A stretch of DNA of 64,000 nucleotides, taken from Kaistia terrae. Its GTDB lineage: Bacteria; Pseudomonadota; Alphaproteobacteria; Rhizobiales; Kaistiaceae. Positions 53,694 to 61,757 of this stretch are shown in pieces; position 1 is the first letter of the stretch, and each line of letters begins with the position of its first letter. The stretch lies in contig NZ_JAPKNH010000012.1 of the NCBI RefSeq assembly GCF_026344005.1, positions 62,001 through 126,000 on the forward strand. The letters run 5' to 3'. Below the pieces are notes generated by a model. It was not told where the DNA came from and searched no databases. It worked only from the letters and a program-made list of their open reading frames with translations. A program made the position numbers and the translations under genes.

Positions 53694-54185
53694 GTGGCCA
53701 TTCTCGTCTCAGATACTTCGGTCCTGATCGACCTCGAACGGGCTGATCTGCTCGAGGCTATGTTTCTGTTACCGTTCGAGTTTGCCGTGCCTGATCTCCT
53801 CTACACAAGGGAGCTCGCTGGGGAGCTCGGCGACAGCCTGTTACGGCTCGGCTTACGAATGGAAGAATTGACACCCGCAGAGTTGCGGCGCGCGACCACC
53901 ATCAATCGTCGGCATAGCCGGCTCTCAGTGCCGGATAGCTTCGCATTCGCCATCGCCGAGTCTCGAGGTTGGGAGCTACTGACCGGCGACGGCACCCTAC
54001 GCGAACTCGCGGTTGCCGAGCAGATCGACATGCACGGCGTGTTATGGCTTTTTGACCAGCTTACGGACGGCAATCATGTAGGCTTCGATCGTCTACATGG
54101 CGGTCTAGGCAGGCTATTGACACATCCGCGCTGTAGGTTGCCGCTAAACGAAGTGCGGCGACGCCTCACCCGTCTCGCTCGATAG
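53694..54185 (+). CDS. PIN domain protein
   Basis: A 163-residue PIN-fold protein, a likely Mg-dependent ribonuclease. Acidic residues are in ILVSDTSVLIDLERADLL (Asp7, Asp13), FAVPDLLYTRE, and SVPDSFAFAIAESRGWELLT with GDGTLRELA. The start is GTG 53694, 3 bases after the XRE-ImmA stop, so they are co-transcribed. XRE-ImmA plus PIN pairs are known as putative toxin-antitoxin-like or element-maintenance units; an independent role from CBASS is possible. Confidence 0.8.
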   Translation: MAILVSDTSVLIDLERADLLEAMFLLPFEFAVPDLLYTRELAGELGDSLLRLGLRMEELTPAELRRATTINRRHSRLSVPDSFAFAIAESRGWELLTGDGTLRELAVAEQIDMHGVLWLFDQLTDGNHVGFDRLHGGLGRLLTHPRCRLPLNEVRRRLTRLAR

Positions 54186-54265
54186 CTGATACGGTGTCAT
54201 TGTACGAACAGTGTATAGGGATGATTGCATTCTTGGTGTCGACTACTAACGCCTGACAGTATCGC

Positions 54266-54427
54266 ATGTACCTCACTCCGGAGGGCGACGCCGATCTAAT
54301 GCAAGGGCAATGTCTCAATCGCAAGCTCCAGGTTGAGAATATTGCTAGGCCCGTACTGTTGTTCGCGTGTGACGAGGCATCCGGATGCAGCAATCAGTCA
54401 TACGTGATCGACGGTGGCTGGGTTTAG
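54266..54427 (+). pseudogene. Short-chain dehydrogenase C-terminal remnant
   Basis: The 53 codons end with ENIARPVLLFACDEASGCSN and QSYVIDGGWV, the typical SDR C-terminus (usual form A.pvlFLaSDeas..tGq...DGG). The catalytic Ser-Tyr-Lys region is absent and upstream sequence shows no continuation, so only the tail remains. It lies between the PIN gene and the IS21 element. Confidence 0.65.
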
Positions 54428-54704
54428 TCGAGCCACCAGGCATGCTGTCCGACGTTGGCAATCCTATAGGATTGGATGTAGCGACGGCCCAACTGAAGGC
54501 GCTCGATAGGCCAGGATTGACTGGATGTCTCCGGCCTCGCGCTCCGGCGAGGCATCTACCGCGAGGAGGTCGATTGCCTCTACGTCTGGCGGCTTCTGAG
54601 CTTACTGTCCGGCGAGCAGCAGCCACATTTCGCAGGGAGGAACTTTATCTGCCTAGAGTAGTTTTGCGATTTATCGTGTGTCAACGCCGGTCGGATTCCA
54701 GGCC
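54428..54704. other. Non-coding or decayed sequence left of IS21
   Basis: About 280 bases without a clear gene. A frame starting within the SDR remnant stays open but its translation has no family character. I could not identify the source. Confidence 0.35.
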
Positions 54705-54802
54705 AGCGTGGCGGAGTAAAAGCAGGCCATTGCTGGCGATGGCATGACGATATGCAAAGGGGCCCGATCGGGGCCCTTTGCATATCGTGGCGGCGTTCGG
54801 GA

Positions 54803-55669
54803 TCAGGGTGTTGTGATCTCGCCGGTATCAGGGTCGACGATCTCTGTGGCTTGGTTTTGCTCCGCCCTTCCGGCAGTGGCGCGGCGGCGGCCGGCGGACT
54901 GCTTTAGCCGGTAGCTGTCGCCATTCATGGTCAGGATGCTGACGTGGTGCGTGAGCCGGTCGAGCAGCGCGCCGGTGAGGCGTTCCGAGCCCAGCACCTG
55001 TGTCCAGTCCTCGAACGGCAGGCTAGATGTGACGATGGTGGAGCCGCGCTCGTAGCGTTGCGAGAAGGTCTCGAACAGCAGCTCTGCGCCGGTCGATGAC
55101 AGCGGCACATAGCCGAGTTCGTCGATGATGAGCAGCTTCACCGATGCCAGGTCGCGCTGGAGCTTGAGGAGGCGCCGTTCGTCGCGGGCTTCCAGCAACT
55201 GGCTGACCAGCGCGGCGGCGGTCGTAAACGCGACCGTGAACCCCTTCTGGCAGGCCGCCAGACCAAGCGCGAGGGCAACATGGGTCTTGCCCGTGCCGCT
55301 GTTGCCCAGCGCGATGATGTTCTCGCGCCGGAGGATGTACTCGCAGCGGGCAAGCTCGAGGACGAGCATCTTGTTGAGGCCGGGGATTGCAGTGAAGTCG
55401 AACGTGTCGATGCTCTTCACCGCCGGGAACCGGGCCGCCCGGATCCGCCGTTCCACCGTCCGGCGTTCACGGTCGATCAGTTCGAGCTCGATCAGCCGGA
55501 GCAGGTAACGGGGATGGTCGATACCGCCCTGGGCGCACTCTCTGGCCACCTTCTCGTACTCGCGCAGCACCGTCGGCAACTTCAGCTGCTTGAGATGGTG
55601 CGCGAGCAGGACCTGGGGCGTGCCGCTCATGGTCCCCATCGGCATCGTGTCGCTGGTCGTCCCGGTCAT
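54803..55669 (-). CDS. istB: IstB, IS21-family helper ATPase
   Basis: A 288-residue AAA+ ATPase that assists the IstA transposase in target selection. Walker A is GNSGTGKTH, Walker B LLIIDELGYVPLS, and FETFSQRYERGSTIVTSSLP with GALLDRLTHHV follow. The start ATG 55669 overlaps the istA stop. Because of a frameshift in istA, the istB frame is also open upstream into istA, giving an apparent 749-residue fusion that I regard as an artefact of decay. The C-terminal tail (TEIVDPDTGEITTP) is common in this subgroup. Confidence 0.92.
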   Translation of the reverse strand: MTGTTSDTMPMGTMSGTPQVLLAHHLKQLKLPTVLREYEKVARECAQGGIDHPRYLLRLIELELIDRERRTVERRIRAARFPAVKSIDTFDFTAIPGLNKMLVLELARCEYILRRENIIALGNSGTGKTHVALALGLAACQKGFTVAFTTAAALVSQLLEARDERRLLKLQRDLASVKLLIIDELGYVPLSSTGAELLFETFSQRYERGSTIVTSSLPFEDWTQVLGSERLTGALLDRLTHHVSILTMNGDSYRLKQSAGRRRATAGRAEQNQATEIVDPDTGEITTP

Positions 55670-57153
55670 GCCGCGAGCACCGCATAGTCGGCGGCGGATG
55701 TGGTCTTCACGTCCATCTTCGGCAGGTGTGGATAGGCGGCAAGGTCGAGCCGGGCGGGTCGGCGCTCGATGCGCGCCAGCGCGATCAGCCTGACCGCGTC
55801 GAAGCCGGCGGCGCCGATATGGATCGCCTCGGTGACCGCGAACGTGACGACGTCCTTGGGCATTGCTTCCAGCAGCCGCAGGACCTGGATAAACTCGCGC
55901 TTGCCACGGTTCCCCATCCGCGCCTCCAGGCAGGTGTCGCAGACGCTGAAACACCTCGGGCAACTCCCAGCCCTGCAGCGCGGCGGCCTGATCGAGCGCA
56001 TTGGGCTTCATCTCGATGAGCGCCAGATAGTGCAGCGGGTTGGAGACGAACACACCCTCGCCGTAGGACCGCGGGTGCCGGGCGATCTCCCTGCCGCCGC
56101 ACAGGATAACGACCTCGTCGACAAAGCCCTTCACCACGACGTCCTGGAAGCCGTAGGCCGTCGGCACCGAGTAGTCGTTCGTCCGGTAGCGGACGAGCGC
56201 CATCGACGAAACCCGCGCTGCGCGCTTCTCGCATGGCTCCAGCGGCACCGCCGGGAGGGCGCGTAGCGCCGCACTATCCGCCACCAGCCGCTCACCGATG
56301 GTCTCGCTATGTCGGCCGGCGCGTTCGCCCTGACGGCAACGGCAGCGATCTTCGAGCATGGCGTTCAGCGCCTCGAAGCTCGCCACTTGCGGAATGGGCA
56401 CCATGAAGTTGGCCCGGGAGAACTTCACCAGCCCTTCGACCTTGCCCTTGTCGTTGCCCTTGGCTGGGCGTCCGAAGCGGTCCTGGAACAGATAATGACT
56501 GACCAGTTCAGTAAAGGCGCGCGTGCGCTCGCGCTCCCCGTCGCCGCAGATCTTCGCGACCGCGATCTTGAGGTTGTCGTAAAGGATCGACAGCGGCACG
56601 CCGTCGAAGAATGCAAACGCCGAGACATGGCCGTCGAGGAACGCCTCTGTCGTCTCGCGCGGATACGCCTTTACGAAGCACGCATCCGACTGCGGCACGT
56701 CCATGCAGAAGAAGTGGATCTTCTGGCGTACCCCGCCGACGATGGCGACAGCCTCGCCAAAATCAACCTGCGCGTGACCGGGCGGATGCGCCAGCGGCAC
56801 GAACGTCTCCCGACCGCGCGCACGGCAGATCCGCACATAATCCTTCACGACCGTGTATCCGCCAGCAAAGCTGTGCTCGTCGCGCAGCCGCTCGAAGATG
56901 CGCTTGGCGCTGTGCCGCTGCTTCACCGGCGCAGCCTGGTCCGCCTTCAGGATGCCGTCGATGGCCGGCAGAAGCGGCCCCAGCTTCGGCTTCCCGACCG
57001 GCTTCGTTCGCGTGTAGCCCGGCGGCAGCGAGAACCGGCACATCTTCGCCACCGCTCACGGTTCAGCCCGAACACCCGTGCCGCCTCCCGGTGGCTGTGA
57101 CCCTCAATGAACACGAAGCGCCGAACGGCGGCATAGCTCTCCACGGCAAACAT
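55666..57153 (-). pseudogene. istA: IstA transposase, two frameshifts
   Basis: The protein starts in one frame (MFAVESYAAVRRFVFIEGHS, helix-turn-helix HREAARVFGLNRE), shifts near 57055 to the frame with AKMCRFSLPPGYTRTKPVGK and the DDE domain (GHAQVDFGEAVAIVGG, DGVPLSILYDNLKIAV, GRPAKGNDKGKVEGL), and shifts again near 55930 to the frame with LEARMGNRGKREFIQVLRLL that ends at 55666. The DDE residues are still encoded, but no single frame gives a full transposase. Confidence 0.88.
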
Positions 57154-57213
57154 CCCCGGCCGCCCCCAAAGAGAGCAACCTAGTCCACTGGCCGGATTTT
57201 ACTCCGCCACGCT

Positions 57214-57464
57214 CAGCACAACGCCGGCGTTCCTCTGGCTGGTTATGTCACCGCCGCATCCAATCGTGAGACGAACGCGTCGCCGAACTGAGATCCTGTG
57301 CCGAACAAGCCTAAGCAGGGGCAGGATGAGGCTGGCGAGCCGCAACTCATGGCAGTTGACCACTTTTGCCATGAGTTGAATGCACCTGTTCTGCGATGTG
57401 GCACCGAACACCCGGCGCGTCGTCGAAGAAATGGCGCTAGCGAAGCTCAACCGCTGCGGCATAG
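57214..57464. other. Sequence right of IS21, no clear gene
   Basis: About 250 bases between the IS21 end and the next reading frame. Composition is intermediate between the GC-rich IS and the AT-rich stretch that follows. Nothing recognised. Confidence 0.35.
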
Positions 57465-58283
57465 TTGAGTTTCGATTCTCTTCCCGCAAGGACGCCAACG
57501 TGGCGCAAGCCGACAGCCGCCAAAGTCAGTTCTTGGATCAAGACTCTGACGTGCTCTTCGTCCCAAGATGCCGAAGTGCGTGCACGTGCCCTCTTTGAGA
57601 TCTGCTCGTTCTTGAGGTGGCCAACGAATGAAAGGCAGAGAAGACTGTCTTCCGACATAATGTTTTATAGATTTATGTTGGCCGAAACAAATGCGATTGG
57701 GCTTGGGAATGCACGCGAAATTTCGCTGGATCTAGTTAGAATTATTACAGAATAGGATCTATTCTATCTGGAGAATCAGCATCTCGACGGCGATGTCAGC
57801 AGAAGAATGGCATCGTTAGTCAAGTTCATAATAACAGAATATCCCGACGACGATTTCGCTCCCAGTATAAATATGTACATCGAATTGATAGCCGTGAACA
57901 ATATTCACGGGTTGGGCACGCTATCCGAAACCGGATTTCGAAATATCTTTCGTCCTCACAAATATAACTGCGCACTTCATTTCGTAAACAATCTGCAAAT
58001 GAACTCTATAATGTCGATCTTTCCTAGAGACAAGGACATGGTGGAAAAGGCTGCTCGGGCTTTGTCGGGATCGGTTCTTCAGGAATTCTTCGGTAAGTAT
58101 AAGACAACCCTGCAGCAACTGGATGAGCGATCGGACCCGCGTGCCTTTAAGGCTAAGAGCTTTCCCGTTGCTCCCGTCGATTTAGTGCCGTCTCCGATAA
58201 AACTGCTACGGCCTACAGGGCGTGACAACATCGTGCGCTTGCTGGCCAAATACCGCGATTTTCCGAATTTAAGTGATCGTTGA
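57465..58283 (+). pseudogene. AT-rich hypothetical gene interrupted by a stop codon
   Basis: One frame runs from 57465 to 58283 with a single TAG at 57753-57755. Sequence on both sides looks like one protein: RARALFEICSFLRWPTNERQ and GLGNAREISLDLVRIITE before, and DLFYLENQHLDGDVSRRMAS and NMYIELIAVNNIHGLGTL after. Downstream, ATG 57807 could start a free-standing 158-residue protein. The low GC differs from neighbours and suggests separate transfer. I recognise no family. Confidence 0.4.
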
Positions 58284-58435
58284 GATCGTCGTATACCATT
58301 GATATTGAACAAAAATATTCTTTCTGTCGCTCGAACCTTCAGCGATCAGGTGTAGCTTAAGCAACGTCCTGATACCTTCTTCCGGAGCCCTCTCGGTGCC
58401 AGATTATGGTCGTTGTCGTAACGAGAGAGGTGAGA

Positions 58436-58684
58436 ATGACTAAAAAAATATCAGGGCCGTCCGGCGCTAGTTTCGACGTATTCCTAACGGAACGGGAACT
58501 TGGCCTCAGGCACCATGTCAGCACAAAGACTCTTCGCAATGAAAGAGTCATCGGTACATCTATACAGTACTATAAATTCGGCCATTTGGTCCGCTACCGA
58601 TTGGCGGTTGTCGTGGCATGGGAGGAACGGCAGCGGCGCTCGTCCACTTCTGATGTCGGAGGCCAAAATGTCCGTTCGCATTGA
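58436..58684 (+). CDS. AlpA-like/excisionase-type DNA-binding protein
   Basis: An 82-residue basic protein with a MerR/AlpA-like winged helix: VFLTERELGLRHHVSTKTLR, then RVIGTSIQYYKFGHLVRYRL and VVAWEERQRRS. AlpA-type proteins switch integrase genes or act in excision of P4-like elements. AGAGAGG lies before ATG 58436. It overlaps the start of the next gene by 17 bases and heads the replication module at the right end of the island. Confidence 0.72.
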   Translation: MTKKISGPSGASFDVFLTERELGLRHHVSTKTLRNERVIGTSIQYYKFGHLVRYRLAVVVAWEERQRRSSTSDVGGQNVRSH

Positions 58685-59045
58685 AAGTATGCTCGCCGCC
58701 AGCAGCTGCGCTCGCTTTTTCGGGGACGGGAAGCCGACCTGGAAACAAGGGAAAAAGCAGAAGGCGCCTCTTTCATCGAAGGAGGCTTCAAGTCTGAGAT
58801 TACAGTTGATCAAGGTGCTCAGGCGGCATGGCAAACGCCGCCCGGATGCACTTGCTTTGGCAAATCGGCTAGCGGACTGCCATGCCAATTCGCGGTGCCT
58901 CAGCGGTGCTTGCCCCGAGTGTCGCCGGGCGCTCCAACGGATGTTTGTCGAAGCGGCCAGCCGCTATCAAGCCAATGATAGATGGTTGTTTTTCACTGCT
59001 TCTTGCGTCCCCTCGCGCGGCATTCCGGGGGGCAGCCTGAAATGA
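58668..59045 (+). CDS. Cys-motif protein of the replication module
   Basis: A 125-residue basic protein. The central Cys cluster SRCLSGACPECRRALQRMFV resembles a zinc-knuckle found at the start of Rep-like proteins of mobile elements. GGAGG stands just before ATG 58668. Its stop overlaps the next start (ATGA at 59042-59045), and the two together may be the equivalent of one Rep-like protein split in two. Confidence 0.5.
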   Translation: MSVRIESMLAASSCARFFGDGKPTWKQGKKQKAPLSSKEASSLRLQLIKVLRRHGKRRPDALALANRLADCHANSRCLSGACPECRRALQRMFVEAASRYQANDRWLFFTASCVPSRGIPGGSLK

Positions 59046-59593
59046 AAAGCCCGTTTGCACAACAACGTCGAGGACTGCGGCAAGCACTGGATGAAGCCGG
59101 GGTGCGGGTCGCCTTCGGCGGATTCGATATTAGTTTCAACGAGCACGAGAAGGGTGAATTTGTTCCGCACTGGAAGCCCCATGCTTGGATACTCCTGGGT
59201 CTGGATCCTTCAACGGCAGAGCTCGAGGCATTTCGAGGCCTAATGAATGCTCTGAACAAGTCAGACGTGACCGGCCGCTACTCATTTGCGGCTTCTCGTA
59301 CGCTCCGCCTGAGAAAGTTTGACGGAAAACTGGCTGGCATCGCTTACGCATTGAAAACGGACTTTGAGCGTCGCGTGACGGTACCGCCCGGATGGCGAGC
59401 GGGAACAACAACTCGTCAGAACACGCGGCACCGTCCGCTAACCGCCGATCAAAAGCTGGAGTTGGCTCTATCGCTCGATAGAATCGGCATTTCCTGCAGG
59501 GTATTTCTACACGGCCTCCGCATGGTCCATACCAAATCGGGGCCACGGCTTAAGCGTTGCCATAAGCAACTCAGCTTGCCGAGACCTAACTAA
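59042..59593 (+). CDS. Rep-like hypothetical protein of the replication module
   Basis: A 183-residue protein coupled to the preceding Cys-motif gene. AFGGFDISFNEHEKGEFVPH and WKPHAWILLGLDPSTAELEA contain a possible His-hydrophobic-His motif (HWKPHAW), as in HUH/rolling-circle-type Rep proteins. A Tyr that could serve in cleavage is not certain. Its place before iteron-like repeats and a DUF927 gene supports a role in replication. The assignment is inference; no family was recognised with confidence. Confidence 0.45.
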   Translation: MKSPFAQQRRGLRQALDEAGVRVAFGGFDISFNEHEKGEFVPHWKPHAWILLGLDPSTAELEAFRGLMNALNKSDVTGRYSFAASRTLRLRKFDGKLAGIAYALKTDFERRVTVPPGWRAGTTTRQNTRHRPLTADQKLELALSLDRIGISCRVFLHGLRMVHTKSGPRLKRCHKQLSLPRPN

Positions 59594-59631
59594 AAACTGA
59601 GTGAACTGCACTGCCATCGCCACTCCTGGCG

Positions 59632-61400
59632 ATGGCGCTCGCCGCCGTGTCGACCGTGTCGGCAGTGTCACTGCGCAATCAAATCCCCCAAAAGGCCACC
59701 TGCCGACACGATGTGTCGGCTGTGTCTCCGTGCCTTGCAACAGGAGAAATCAAGACCAAGCAACCTGTCATCCGAAAAATCTACAATGACTACGACGAGG
59801 CGACTGAACAAGCGTTTGAAGTGTTTCAGTTCAGGGCGATCGGCGGTCGCAGGCGACATGTTTCCATCGAGCGGGAAAAGGCCCAGAACGCAAAGTACGT
59901 CGTTGACGAATTGCTAAGAAAAAACATTGACCTCGCTCATGTGGACGATTTGCAAACGTCAGTTGAAACCGCGATCAGCAGCGAGCCGGGTACAAGGCGA
60001 AAGTATGCAAAGCGGCTCGGCTGGCGCAATCGCGGGAAGAGCTTTGTGACGGCGATGGAAACGCTCGGAGCGCCAACATCCCTCAAGACGCTGCCCCCGC
60101 GCTTCCTAAGCGCCAATCAACACTGTTCCATCGAGCGCGTGGGCACCGTCAACGCCTGGAAGGAAGGGGTTGCCGCGATCTGCCGCTACTCTGATGTCGC
60201 GATGCTTGCCGTTGCGGCGGCTTTCGCGGCGCCTCTTCTGAAAAGCAGCGGCCTCCAATCATTCGGCATCAATATCTATGGCCGGTCGAAAGTTGGAAAA
60301 ACGGCGTCACTGCTCGCAGCGTCTTCATTCTACGGCATAGGTCGAGAGCCCAGGCTGCCGAACTGGAATTCATCTCCCGCGGCGCGCAGCGAAATGGGGC
60401 GAATCGTTAGCGATCTCATGTTGCCCGTAAATGAAGTTGGGCTCGCCGCCAGTTCCAAGAAGGCTACGTACGACACGATCAGGCAGTTCATTTACGCGAT
60501 AAGCGAGGGCAGAGATAAGAGCCGCCATAGCCTCTCTTCGTTTGCCTCCTCGTCAACCAGCGCCGAGTTCAGGACGATATTCGTATCAACCGCCGAGCAC
60601 TCGTTTAATGATCATGCGGCCGCCTCCGGGCAGACCCGTGACCTTGGTGAATATGCCCGTTGCCTAGATGTACCTGCAACTCGCAGCGGACCGATCATCT
60701 TTGATCGGCGTCCAAAGGGGGCATCGCGTGTGTGGGCTCAAAAGCAGCTACAACTCATGCGCGAGGCTTGTGAAGCGAACCACGGCGTTGCCCTTCCCCC
60801 TTTTATTGAGCACCTAGTTGGCCTCGAAGGCGGTCTACGTGAAAGGGTTCAATCGCTTATTGAACACTTTACAGCTGGCGTCCCATCGAGTGCCAAGCAG
60901 GGAGTTCTGCAACATGCCGCCAAGAATTTCGGTCTTCTCTATGCTGGGGCATTTTGGGAATCGAAGCCGGTTTGCTGCCATGGGATGCAGCCAAGTTCGA
61001 GCGGGCTGTCAGCAAACTGTTCTCTCGCTCGCTGGAAAATATAAACCTTGCCAACGATCTAACAGAAAATGCTCGATCTGTCCTTCGAGCTAAACTGGCT
61101 GGTCCGAGAATCTTTCGTTGGGAGAAGAATGGGGACTTCGGTCCCGCTGCATGCGATGGCTTTGTGCGATCCGTGGGTGGGGAGCAAGAGTATACGGTCC
61201 ACACCAAAGCGTTTCGCGCCTGGTTTAATAGCTCCCGTGAATTCTCTGCCGCATTCGCAATCCTAGTTGACGGCGGATATCTGAAGCCCAAGAATTCAAG
61301 CCGTTCTAGAAATCCAAACTCGATTGATTGGGCGGAGCAGACGCCGAAATGGCCAAAGGGCAAGGGAGTTCGCTCGCTTGTCTTTCGTGACCCCTTCTAG
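59632..61400 (+). pseudogene. DUF927 helicase/primase-type protein, frameshifted
   Basis: The first frame (59632-61044) holds the DUF927 ATPase domain: AFAAPLLKSSGLQSFGINIY, Walker A GRSKVGKTASLL and LPNWNSSPAARSEMGRIVSD, plus DLMLPVNEVGLAASSKK. Near 60950, in a TTTT run, the frame changes and the protein continues with GIEAGLLPWDAAKFERAVSK to the stop at 61400. DUF927 proteins are replication helicases of phages and integrative elements. One base restores the frame, so recent decay or a sequencing error are both possible. The start is uncertain because iteron-like repeats occupy the first codons. Confidence 0.72.
59647..59729. repeat. Iteron-like GTGTCGGC cluster
   Basis: GTGTCGAC (59647), GTGTCGGC (59656), GTGTCACT (59665), GCCGACAC (59702, inverted), GTGTCGGC (59713) and GTGTCTCC (59722) occur within 83 bases. 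The middle pair forms a perfect 8-bp inverted repeat with a GAT spacer. Such clusters next to Rep and helicase genes are typical of replication origins. Confidence 0.5.
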
Positions 61401-61529
61401 CGTTCAAGGTTAATACGCGGCGCCATTCTAACAAGAGCAACGAGCCTCACCCCGCGCTCGTTTGCTCACGACGCGCTCACAACTCACATCCAGAAAATAC
61501 TGATCGTTTACGTAACCGATTAAAATCAT
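61401..61529. repeat. Right-end region of the island with GCTCAC repeats
   Basis: No gene. GCTCACGACGC (61464-61474) is followed directly by GCTCACAACTCAC (61475-61487), similar to the GCTCACGATAC repeats at the left end. They lie about 45-65 bases inside the right attachment site. Confidence 0.45.
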
Positions 61530-61576
61530 TGGTGGAGCCGAGGGGAATCGAACCCCTGACCTCTGCAGTGCGATTG
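61530..61576 (-). other. Attachment site: tRNA-Ala 3' fragment (middle)
   Basis: The minus strand reads TTGCA-ATCGCAC-TGCAG for the anticodon arm (anticodon CGC), then AGGTC, a perfect T-arm AGGGG-TTCGATT-CCCCT and CGGCTCC-ACCA. Identity with the left copy is 45 of 47 bases. The D-arm and 5' acceptor half are absent, so this is not a complete gene. It ends the first island and starts the second; the full tRNA-Ala gene should lie right of the window. Confidence 0.8.
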
Positions 61577-61715
61577 CAAGTGCTAACTTCAATCTGAACT
61601 TTTCTGCCGTCTTCCTGATTGCGCTAGTCCGCTGTTTTTAATAACTGAAATAGAAATTGTCTAGTCGTGTCGGTTTTCTGGAATAGGCGCATGTCTTCCC
61701 TCCTTTCGTAATTTG

Positions 61716-61735
61716 TGGTGAGTATTTGGTGAGTA
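61716..61735. repeat. TGGTGAGTA direct repeat before integrase 2
   Basis: TGGTGAGTA occurs at 61716-61724 and 61727-61735, with the same 11-base period as the repeat before integrase 1, and lies 22 bases before the integrase start. It is a candidate arm-type or regulatory site of the second element. Confidence 0.4.
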
Positions 61736-61757
61736 GCAACATCGAATGGGATAGGCT

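Larger units (their letters stand above)
54705..57213 (-). mobile_element. IS21-family insertion sequence, degenerate
   Basis: About 2.5 kb with 17-bp perfect terminal inverted repeats AGCGTGGCGGAGTAAAA (54705-54721) and its complement (57197-57213). It holds istA and istB in the usual order with an ATGA overlap at 55666-55669. istA has two frameshifts, so the copy should not move by itself. I could not identify a flanking target-site duplication with confidence. Confidence 0.88.
40378..61576. mobile_element. Integrated genomic island at tRNA-Ala, about 21 kb
   Basis: The island is bounded by 47-bp direct repeats of a tRNA-Ala 3' end (40378-40424 and 61530-61576). It starts with a tyrosine integrase gene and ends with AlpA, Rep-like and DUF927 genes, a layout resembling P4-type satellites and integrative elements. 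Cargo includes a papain-like protease/DUF3768 pair, a Cys-rich protein/membrane hydrolase unit, a type III CBASS operon, an XRE-ImmA/PIN pair, and decayed metabolic genes. An IS21-type element lies within it. Several frameshifted genes at the right end suggest that the element is no longer fully mobile. Confidence 0.8.

Noticed and set aside
54385-54747. Plus-strand reading frame of 120 codons left of IS21
   Set aside because: It runs through the end of the SDR remnant in a different frame and across the IS21 terminal repeat; its translation has no protein-family character.
54803-57052. 749-residue IstA-IstB fusion protein
   Set aside because: Its middle is out of phase with IstA and the true IstA end is found in another frame up to 55666, so the fusion is a result of a frameshift.
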